Made by a program: the position numbers and the translations under genes
Shown: positions 1 to 9,100 of the stretch, piece by piece
Layout: every line of letters begins with the position of its first letter
How positions within the stretch are numbered: position 1 is the first letter of the stretch
NCBI GenBank assembly: GCA_965660325.1
Contig: CBFHZL010000028.1
Location: 1-24,698 of the forward strand
From: Acidiluteibacter sp965660325
Lineage (GTDB): Bacteria; Bacteroidota; Bacteroidia; Flavobacteriales_E; Vicingaceae
DNA: 24,698 bases
Direction of reading: 5' to 3'
The notes under the pieces: generated by a model
Database searches by the model: none
What the model was told of the DNA's origin: nothing
Seen by the model: the letters and a program-made list of their open reading frames with translations, nothing else

Positions 1-29
1 GCAAAATCGACTATCTTAGTTGATTATTC

Positions 30-113
30 GCCCGGGTGCTGAAATTGGTAGACAGGCATGGTTGAGGGCCATGTATCCGTATGGATGTGCAGGTTCGAGT
101 CCCGTTCCGGGCA
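30..113 (+). tRNA. tRNA-Leu (anticodon GAG)
   Basis: The sequence folds as a class II tRNA. The acceptor arms GCCCGGG and TCCGGGC pair with one G-T. The anticodon stem CATGG/CCATG encloses the loop TTGAGGG, which gives anticodon GAG at 64-66. A long variable arm has the stem ATCC/GGAT (75-86), and the T-loop is TTCGAGT. Together these identify leucine, decoding CUU/CUC. The discriminator base is A113, as expected for Leu. The 3' CCA is not encoded, since CAA follows, so it must be added by a nucleotidyltransferase. One oddity is an A91-C103 mismatch within the T-stem. A strong intrinsic terminator follows directly, so the tRNA is the last unit of its transcript. Confidence 0.96.
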
Positions 114-114
114 C

Positions 115-147
115 AAAGCAGTAAGATTCTTCTTACTGCTTTTTTTG
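115..147 (+). terminator. Rho-independent terminator of tRNA-Leu
   Basis: A 10-bp perfect stem (AGCAGTAAGA / TCTTACTGCT) with the 4-nt loop TTCT is followed by a run of seven T. It begins 2 nt after the tRNA 3' end and separates the tRNA from the next gene. Confidence 0.9.
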
Positions 148-213
148 ATTAAAATCAAAAGCAACTAAACCCAATCAAAGTCGTCATAAAATCGAAAACA
201 CAAAGCAATAATT

Positions 214-1551
214 ATGAAAACATTTATACTCACTTTTCTCCTCTCATTTTTAACCCTCTCCCAAACCATCGCATCCGATTTTATTGGGGCAGATATCTCC
301 TATAAACATATCGCCAACAATACATATGAAATTAAGTTGACCACATTTGTTGTTAATACAGGGTTTCCAATTGTAAGAAGTTTTCTAGATGTTAATTATA
401 GCAACTCTTGTGCTTCTGGGTCTATTCGAATCCCTAGAGATACCTCTTACCCATCTAATATACCTTGCTCGTTAATTGATCCTCACTTAATTATTGAATA
501 CAAAACTCAATTTACTTTCCCCCTAAACAATTGTAATAGCTACGAATTAGATTTTAATGGCCCCTGTTGCTCTCCAATTTATAATAATGTTCAAAGTCCT
601 TCACCTCTAGATGAGCTATCGGCCGAAGTCTCTTCGCTAACCTCCCAAAATACATCTGCTACGTTTAATTCATCAATCATTCGTTTTGCACAAATAAATA
701 GTACAACTGATCTCGATCTATCTGTTAGTGATGTGAATGGAGATTCAATTGTTTACCGCTTAGAAGATGCGTCAGGAAGCTATCCATCAGGGTACTCTGC
801 AACAGACCCTTTTGGACCGAATGGAACTTCTACGCTAAATGCCAGTACGGGTGTATTAACCGTAACACCTAATGCAAATGGCAAATACTTAGTTAATGTA
901 ACAGCTACAGAGTATAGCAATGGTATAAAAGTAGGCAAGGTACAAAGAGAATGGGCAATTGAAGTTATTTCTAACGTAGCCACCAACAACCTTCCTAACT
1001 TAGGCGGAATTAATAACTCAAACAATTATACGTTAAATGCCTGCATCGGCGATTCAATTGTGTTCTCAGCTCAGATCACAGACCTTGACACCAATCAAAC
1101 AGTAACAGCTGTGCTAACAAACCCGATCTTACAATCAAAAATTATTACCACGGGGAGAACAGTACTTTTCAAATGGATCGTGGACAGTTCTTTTGGATCA
1201 GGTATATATAGACCTGTTATCCAGCTGAATGATGGAAATTGTGGAGTTACCAGCAAAAGCTTCTCTATCAACATCGACTCATGCATAACTACTTCCTTGA
1301 CAAAACATCAAAGAAATAATTTTCATTTTTTCCCAAATCCAACCAAAGGTGCATTATCAATAGCTTTCAATAATGAAGCTAAGCCCTCAGAAATAACGAT
1401 ACGTTCTTTTACTGGACAGGTAGTATCCGAAATTTATCCGATAAACAAAATGGTCAATATTGATTTATCTTCCAATCCCCCCGGCATCTACTTCATTTCC
1501 GTACAATCACGGAATAGCATAACCACGAAGAAGGTAATTTTGACTAAATAA
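214..1551 (+). CDS. Secreted protein with T9SS type A sorting domain
   Basis: The protein has 445 aa and starts at ATG. A signal peptide (residues 1 to about 21: Lys-3-type N-region, long hydrophobic core, cleavage near IAS-D) sends it to the periplasm. Residues 370-445 form a T9SS C-terminal sorting domain of type A. It shows the FFPNPTKG motif at 372-379, then a PGIYFISV-like strand near the end and a terminal KKVILTK. The protein should therefore be moved across the outer membrane and anchored or released, with the CTD removed by PorU. Residues 22 to about 350 look like β-sandwich repeats and resemble the N-terminal ~430 residues of the giant - strand protein: GADISY against GGEITW, then DSIVYRL against DSLVYSW, followed by an NGxI/STGV strand. 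No enzyme motif is visible, so the function is unknown, perhaps adhesive or matrix-forming. Its 3' end is convergent with the FAD-linked oxidase gene. Confidence 0.87.
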   Translation: MKTFILTFLLSFLTLSQTIASDFIGADISYKHIANNTYEIKLTTFVVNTGFPIVRSFLDVNYSNSCASGSIRIPRDTSYPSNIPCSLIDPHLIIEYKTQFTFPLNNCNSYELDFNGPCCSPIYNNVQSPSPLDELSAEVSSLTSQNTSATFNSSIIRFAQINSTTDLDLSVSDVNGDSIVYRLEDASGSYPSGYSATDPFGPNGTSTLNASTGVLTVTPNANGKYLVNVTATEYSNGIKVGKVQREWAIEVISNVATNNLPNLGGINNSNNYTLNACIGDSIVFSAQITDLDTNQTVTAVLTNPILQSKIITTGRTVLFKWIVDSSFGSGIYRPVIQLNDGNCGVTSKSFSINIDSCITTSLTKHQRNNFHFFPNPTKGALSIAFNNEAKPSEITIRSFTGQVVSEIYPINKMVNIDLSSNPPGIYFISVQSRNSITTKKVILTK

Positions 1552-1571
1552 AACTTAAGAAATATTCTATT

Positions 1572-1604
1572 AAAAGCAGCAAGTTTAGAATTTGCTGCTT
1601 TTTT
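1572..1604. terminator. Bidirectional intrinsic terminator
   Basis: The stem AAAAGCAGCAA / TTGCTGCTTTT encloses an AT-rich loop. It is flanked by A on the left and T on the right, so it can stop transcription from both the + strand T9SS protein gene and the - strand oxidase gene, whose stop codon is 4 nt beyond. Confidence 0.85.
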
Positions 1605-1607
1605 AGA

Positions 1608-3011
1608 TTAAATCCAAATCTTCCCCGGATTCAATATTCCATTTGGATCAAATACTTTTTTAATTCCTTTCATTAACGCTATCTGAGATTGGTTAAACAT
1701 GATATCCATGTATTCTTTTTGGACTAAACCAATGCCATGCTCTCCTGAAATGGTTCCTCCGAGTCGTTTAACTTCTCTAAATAATTCCCGAATCGCTTTA
1801 TTTAACTCGTTATCCCAAAACTCATCTGATAATTCGTCCTTTAAAATATTCACATGTAAATTCCCATCGCCGGCATGTCCATAACAAACTGATCGAAACC
1901 CATATCTCTGGCCAATTTCCTTAACAGCGTCTAATAGTTCTGGCAATGCAGCTCTTGGCACCACGGTATCTTCTTCTTTATAGATGGACTGTTTCTTTAC
2001 TGCCTCTCCCACTACTCGGCGTAGACGCCATAAATTGGCTTTTTTAGCTTCGCTGTCGGCCATAAGCACTTCTCCACAATCAAATTTCTCTAACGTTCTA
2101 AAAATTATTTCCATATCATCCATTAATACGGATTCATTGTTTCCATCCACCTCTATCAGTAGGTGTGCTTCAGTGCTATCTGAAAGCTCCAAAGAATAAT
2201 CTTCAATAAACTGCTGGGCCATGATAATGGCATCTCTTTCCATTAACTCCATAGCAGAAGGAGTAACTCCTGCTTTAAATATGGCTGATACTGCTTTTGC
2301 TGCATCGCTAAACGTATTAAAAGGCACTAACAACAAGGCATCAAACATAGGATGAGGAATGAGTCGCAACACAATTTTAGTCACAATACCGAGTGTACCT
2401 TCACTTCCAACGATCAACTGTGTCAAATTGTATCCAGTAGCATTCTTTAGTACATTGGCTCCTGTCCAGATAATTTCACCAGAGGGCAACACAACCTCTA
2501 AATTCAATACATAATCCTTCACCACTCCATACTTAACAGCTTTTGGACCACCGGAATTTTCAGCAATATTTCCCCCAATAAAACAACTACCCTTACTTGC
2601 CGGATCAGGAGGATAAAAAAGTCCTTTTTCTTTGACAGCATTTTGCAAAACTTCCGTAATTACCCCTGGCTCGGTAGTTACTTGTAAATTATCCTCATCG
2701 ATATCAAGTATGCGATTAAGTCGTTCAGTGGAAAGCAATACGCCACCATGCACAGGTAGCGCTCCTCCACTTAATCCTGTACCTGCACCACGAGGAGTAA
2801 CACAAATATTCCGCTCATTACAATAGGCCATTATTTCACTCACTTCTTCTACCGTCGCTGGCTTTAAAACGAGTTCAGGAGGAAAGGATAGATCTTCAGT
2901 GTAATCCTTTGCATAAACCGATATAGCTTGGGTATCTGAAGCTAGATGATACGATTCGCATAAACTGATCAAATGAGTTATATTTTCCGAAGTAGGCTGC
3001 TGAAATTTCAT
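1608..3011 (-). CDS. FAD-linked 2-hydroxyacid oxidase/dehydrogenase, GlcD family
   Basis: The protein has 467 aa when started at ATG 3011-3009. A TTG 18 nt upstream would add MRKDSN and is less likely. The N-terminal PCMH-type FAD-binding domain (about 45-225) carries the pyrophosphate-binding RGAGTGLSGGA at 74-84, then PPDPAS, GGNIAENSGGP and the VGSEGTLGIVT segment. The C-terminal FAD-oxidase_C domain has the GHAGDGNLHVNI and SGEHGIG motifs typical of glycolate oxidase GlcD, D-lactate dehydrogenase and D-2-hydroxyglutarate dehydrogenase. It probably oxidises a D-2-hydroxyacid to the 2-oxoacid and passes electrons on from FAD. The exact substrate cannot be told from sequence alone. No GlcE or GlcF partner is adjacent, which favours a single-subunit lactate or hydroxyglutarate enzyme. 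It lies downstream of the giant gene on the same strand, but a terminator separates them. Confidence 0.9.
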   Translation of the reverse strand: MKFQQPTSENITHLISLCESYHLASDTQAISVYAKDYTEDLSFPPELVLKPATVEEVSEIMAYCNERNICVTPRGAGTGLSGGALPVHGGVLLSTERLNRILDIDEDNLQVTTEPGVITEVLQNAVKEKGLFYPPDPASKGSCFIGGNIAENSGGPKAVKYGVVKDYVLNLEVVLPSGEIIWTGANVLKNATGYNLTQLIVGSEGTLGIVTKIVLRLIPHPMFDALLLVPFNTFSDAAKAVSAIFKAGVTPSAMELMERDAIIMAQQFIEDYSLELSDSTEAHLLIEVDGNNESVLMDDMEIIFRTLEKFDCGEVLMADSEAKKANLWRLRRVVGEAVKKQSIYKEEDTVVPRAALPELLDAVKEIGQRYGFRSVCYGHAGDGNLHVNILKDELSDEFWDNELNKAIRELFREVKRLGGTISGEHGIGLVQKEYMDIMFNQSQIALMKGIKKVFDPNGILNPGKIWI

Positions 3012-3065
3012 ATTGGAGTCTTTCCTCAAATGTATTCATCTCCTTTGAAACGTTGCAAAAAAGGT

Positions 3066-3103
3066 AAAAAAAAACCGCTTCATGAAGAATCAAAAAGCGG
3101 TTT
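3066..3103 (-). terminator. Rho-independent terminator of the giant surface-protein gene
   Basis: Read on the - strand, the 9-bp stem AAACCGCTT / AAGCGGTTT runs into nine consecutive T (A-run at 3066-3074 on the + strand). It lies 17 nt after the giant gene's stop and leaves only about 54 nt for a promoter of the downstream oxidase gene. Confidence 0.88.
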
Positions 3104-3120
3104 CTATACAAATTTAAATA

Positions 3121-6100
3121 TTATCGACTGAGCATAACGCTTCCTTTAATTTCGGCATCTGCTAACTTAATCACGTAGAAGTAAGTTCCTGAAGGTGCTT
3201 TTTCCCCACTTTGGGTTCTTCCGTCCCATCCACTTCTCTCAACATTTGAGGTGTATACTACATCTCCCCATCGGTTGAAGATGAGAATTTCCGCACAGTT
3301 TACAAACTCTCCTTTAAACTCAACTACAAATGCATCATTAATGCCGTCACCATTTGGTGAGAATATATTTGTTTGAGTCAGATTTAAATAATTATCTACC
3401 TCTCCCACCTCTATTGACTTAGTAAGTGTATCTGCACACGTATTATTGACAGCAATCAGCGTTACTTGGTTAGTTGTGTTGTAACGAAGTCCCAAGTCTG
3501 GCTCAAATGAAATCAATGTATCGTCACTTCCATTCACATTCCACAAATGAACAATACCGTTAATGGTAAAATTCTGTACACGTGATTCCAATCCAGAACA
3601 AGAAGCTGTGAAATCAATATTAAATTCAGGTATCGGAGTAACATTTACGGTAATGGTTACACTATCTACTGCAACACACCCTGCAGCATTTGTCACCGTT
3701 AAGAAATACTTAGTAGTCGCTAGCGGACTTACTAAAGGATTTCTAACCGTAGTCGATGTAATGGTGCGTGAAGGTGTCCATAAATAAGTAACACCAGCAG
3801 TATCTCCTGATAGTTGTGGGTTTAATGTTACAGACTCCCCTTCACATAATTCAATATCCGATACAAAATCAACATCTAAAACTTCTATCAATAAAGTGTC
3901 AGTACTAATACATCCATTCGTATCGGTACCAGTAATCACATAAGTAGTGGTGGTATCAAGTATAGCAATTGGATTCGCAATAAACGGGTCGGACAAACCA
4001 CGAGTAGGCGTCCATAAATAAGTAGCGGCACCTGTTGCATTGAGCTGCAGTGGTGTATTCTTGCAAATTGCTGTATCTGCGCCCGCGTCAATTACAGGAA
4101 GAGGATTGACTATTACTTCGATAGAATCAATCGCAACGCATGAATTACCATCCGTTACTTCTAAGAAATACTTGGTCGTAACTTGCGGCGATGCTAATGG
4201 ATTCTGAACAGTATCAAAATCTAATCCAATTGCAGGAGTCCATTTATAAGATGCTGTAGCAGGCCCAGAAGGGGTTCCACCAATCACAACAGTATCACCA
4301 ATACAAATTTCCAAATCATTACCTGCATCAATCACTGGTAATGGATTAACAGTTACTAAAATGTCATCTGTAGTAGAACATCCATTTGCTCCTGTCCCTG
4401 TTACGGTATATGTCGTAGTAGTTGTAACAAAAACCTGTGGGTTTGCAATAGTTGGATCGCTCAACCCTGCAGCTGGTGTCCAAACATACGAAACAGCTCC
4501 CGTTGCTTGAACTTGTGCCGTATCTCCAATACAGTAAGCTATATCCGCACCTGCATCTAATAATGGTAATGAGTCTACTTTCACCTGTAAGTTAAATGTA
4601 TCACTACAAGACAAGCCTGAAGTAGCAATCAGCTGAACTGTATACTCTCCATCTGAAGCATAGGTATATGTTGGGTTCTGAAGTGTTGAACTTCCAACTC
4701 CATCACCAAAGTCCCATACCCATCCTGTAATAGCACCAGAACTAACAGATGATAAATCAGTAAACGTGGTTGGGTTTCCTTCACAAACAGTATCAGCTTC
4801 GAACAGCGCTACTGGGCGTGGACTTACAAATACCGTCATAGAGTCTATATTTTGACAACCATTTGCATCCACTCCAATCACAAAATACATGGTGGTATCA
4901 TTTGGTGAAGCAATAGGATTTGAGATAGTTGGGTCTGAAAGCGTTGCTGCCGGAGACCATGTATAAGTAACCGCACCTGTTGATTGCAATTGCGCTGAGG
5001 CTTGATCACATATGGTAATATCGGCGCCTGCGTCTACAAGTGGTAATGGGTTAACAATAACTTCCATTGAATCTAAACCTGTACACCCATTAGCATCTGT
5101 TACCGTTACAAAGTACTTGGTCGTCGTTTGTGGAAAGGCTCTTGGATTTGCAATACTTGCATTGTCAAGACCTAAAGCAGGTGTCCAACTAAATAAATTT
5201 GCAGGATCTCCTGTTGGGCTTCCACCAATTGTTACCGTATCTCCAAAGCAAATAGTTTGGTCACTTCCGGCATCTGAGATCGGATTAGGATTCACAATTA
5301 CAGCTTGTGTTATAGAATCTAAACACCCAACATCGGATGTTACCACCAACTTAACATTAAACGTCCCTGATGTTAAGTAGAGGTGCTTTGGATTTTGAAG
5401 CGTTGAATTTACTGATCCGTCACCAAAATCCCACAACCAATTGGTTATAGTACCTGATACTACCCCTGATAAATCTGAAAATGACGTAGAATCATTTTGA
5501 CAAATCGTAGTCGCAGAAAAGTCTGCAGTAACAATTGGATTAACAGATATTGTTACGGAGTCTACTCCAGTACAGGTATCATTGGTAGTAATCAAGAAAT
5601 ACTTTGTTGTTACCGAAGGAGAAGCCATTGGATTTGCAATGGTTGGGTCACTCAAACCAGCCGTTGGAGACCAAGAATAAATGGTATTTATAGGAGAAGA
5701 AGAATTCCCTCCCAGTCGAACACTATCATTTAAACAAATGGATTGATCAACGCCCGCGTCTGTTGGCACATCTGGAGCAACCAATACAAATACTGAATCC
5801 CTGTTAGAACATCCATTTGCATCAGTCCCTGTAACAAAATAAGTCGTTGATACCAATGGTGTAGCTACCGGGTTTGAAATAGTCAAACTACTCAATGTTG
5901 GATCAGCATCCCATACGTAAGAAACACCACCATTAGCCTGTAATTGCTCACTAAAACCCGGACAAACGTACGCAGAGTCTCCTGCATCAATAGTAGGAAG
6001 TGGATTAACTGAAACTAATACATCATCAATATTTGTACAACCATTAATATCCGTAACAATAACAGTATAAGTAGTCGATACTGAAGGGAAAACTCTAGGA

Positions 6101-9100
6101 TTCTCAGCAGTTGCATCTACAATGGAAGCTGCAGGTGTCCATGCATAAGTTGATCCTATTGGACCTGTCGGAGCCCCACCAATCTGTATGGTATCGTTGA
6201 TACATACAAATACATCTGCACCTGCATCAACAACGGGTAGTGGATTGATGGTAACCACTACATCATCTGTAGCAGTACAACCGTTCCCATCAGTAATAGT
6301 AACTGTATATGTTGTTGTAATAGATGGATTAGCTACTGGATTTGATGCTGTTGAGTTAGACAAACCTGTTATTGGGCTCCATGTAAAGGTAGCGCCTGCA
6401 GGACCTGTAGGTGTTCCACCAATTGGCGTTGACTCTCCTAAACATATTGCAGTATCTCTGCCTGCATCAGCCGTTGGCAATGCATTTACTGAAACAACTA
6501 CATCATCTGTATTTGTACATCCATTCGCATCGGTAATAATTACTGTATAGGTAGTAGTAGCAGTAGGAGTAGCTATCGGGTTCGATAATGTTGGGTCATT
6601 CAACGTGGCTGCAGGCGTCCATGCGTAGCTAGAACCTGAAGGGCCCGTAGGAGAGCCTCCAATCGCTAAAGACCCACCATTACATACAGCAAGGTCAGGA
6701 CCTGCATCAACAGTTGGACTTTGATTTACGATAACATCTACTTGATCAGTAGCTGTACAGCCATTACCATCTGTAATTACAACAGTATAAGTAGTTGTTA
6801 CAGTTGGGCTAGCGACAGGATTAGAAACAGTAGCACTAGAAAGTGTTGCTGAAGGTGTCCATGCGAATGTTACACCAGGAGCTCCTGTTGGGCTTCCACC
6901 AATAGTTGCTGAAAAGCCATTACAAATTGTTTGATCGGGTCCTGCATCAACAATAGGGTTTTGATTCACTGTTACATTTACGATATCCGTAGAAGTACAA
7001 CCTACACCACTTGTAACAGTTACAGTATATTGTGTAGTAATTGTAGGACTAGCAGTAGGATTTGATGCGGTTACACTAGATAATCCTGTTGAAGGGCTCC
7101 ATTGGTAAGTAGCTCCTGTTGGCCCTGTTGGGCTTCCACCAATAACCACTCCACTTCCATTACAAATCGTTTGATCTAGACCAGCATCTGCTGTAGGAAC
7201 ATTATTTACTGTAACAACTACATCGTCGGTATTTGTGCAGCCATTACCATCAGTTACTGTAACAGTATATGTGGTAGTAGCGGTAGGTGTAGCGACAGGG
7301 TTAGCAGTTGTTGCTCCTGCTAATGTTGCTGAAGGACTCCATGCATATGTCGACCCACTTGGACCGGTTGGTGTACCTCCAATAGCTATGCTACCTCCAG
7401 GACAAACCGCTTGATCTGGACCTGCATCAACTGTTGGACTTTGATTTACGATAACATCTACTTGATCAGTAGCTGTACAGCCATTACCATCTGTAATTAC
7501 AACAGTATAAGTAGTTGTTACAGTTGGGCTAGCGACAGGATTAGAAACAGTGGCACTAGAAAGTGTTGCTGAAGGTGTCCATGCGAATGTTACACCAGAA
7601 GCTCCTGTTGGGCTTCCACCAATAGTTGCTGAAAAGCCATTACAAATTGTTTGATCGGGTCCTGCATCAACAATAGGGTTTTGATTCACTGTTACATTTA
7701 CGATATCCGTAGAAGCACAACCTACACCACTTGTAACAGTTACAGTATATTGTGTAGTAATTGTAGGACTAGCAGTAGGATTTGATGCGGTTGCACTAGA
7801 TAATCCTGTTGAAGGGCTCCATTGGAAAGTAGCTCCTGTTGGCCCTGTTGGGCTTCCACCAATAACCACTCCACTTCCATTACAAATTGTTTGATCAACT
7901 CCGGCATCTGCTGTAGGAACATTATTTACTGAAACAACTACATCGTCGGTATTTGTACAGCCGTTACCATCAGTTACAGTAACTGTGTATGTAGTAGTAG
8001 CAACAGGTGTAGCAACAGGATTAGCAGTTGTTGCTCCTGCTAATGTTGCTGAAGGACTCCATGTATATGTCGACCCACTCGGACCGGTTGGTGTACCTCC
8101 AATAGCTATGCTACCTCCAGGACAAACCGCTTGATCTGGGCCTGCACTTATGGTAGGAGAAGGATTTACAGTTACAGTCATTTGGTCAGTGGCAGTACAT
8201 CCAGATGCATCAGTAACGACTACAGTGTAGGTCGTTGTCGTAGTTGGGCTTGCAGTTGGATTCGCAGCAGTAACACTAGACAAACCAACTGCAGGACTCC
8301 ATGCGAAAGTAGAAGTGGCAGCGCCGGTTGGGGAACCTCCGATTGAAATTGAACCTCCAGAACAAATCGCTTGATCACTTCCGGCATCTACTGTAGGAAC
8401 TGAGCCAATTGAGACCAATACTTGATCAGTACCGGTACAACCATTAGCATCCGTGACTAAAACGGTGTAAGTAGTAGCTGATGATGGATTCGCAATAGGG
8501 TTAGCTACTGTAGTACTAGACAAACCAGTTGCTGGAGACCATAAATAAGTTGAACCTGTATTTCCTGTTGGAGAGCCACCAATTGCTTGGCCTACACCAA
8601 CACAAATAATCACATCAGGTCCTGCATCAGCAGCAGCTGAAGGATTTACATTGACAACCACTTGATCAGTTCCCGTACATCCATTTGCGTCAACCACTGA
8701 AACGGTATAAGTAGTCGTCGTTGCAGGAGAAGCTGTTGGGTTTGAAACTGTCGTGCTTGACAAACCTAAAGAAGGAGACCAGGAATAGGTAGATCCTGCT
8801 ATACTAGGGCTTCCGATTCCTACACTACCTCCAATACAAATCGTTCTATCCGGCCCCGCATTAGTTGTAGCGTTTGGATTTACTGTTATGGTTACCTGGT
8901 CTGTCTGTGTACAATTAAATGAATTAGTCGTGGTAACAGTATAAGTTGTTGTAGCTGTTGGTGTAACCGTTGGGTTTAATGCGGTAGCACTACTTAATCC
9001 GGCAGCCGGAGACCAAATAACGGTATTCCCTGTTCCAGTAGTTGGAGCTCCGCCTAATGTCACAGTAGTACCTGTACAAACTGTCTGGTCTGAACCTGCA

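Noticed and set aside
143..160. 18-nt palindrome TTTTGATT-AA-AATCAAAA between the tRNA terminator and the first CDS
   Set aside because: It overlaps the terminator T-run and is pure AT-rich except for G and C at single positions, so chance is likely. No promoter boxes were found beside it.
2896..3111. Alternative - strand frame of 71 codons overlapping the start of the FAD oxidase
   Set aside because: It overlaps the terminator of the giant gene and the oxidase N-terminus in another frame and shows no domain or sensible composition.
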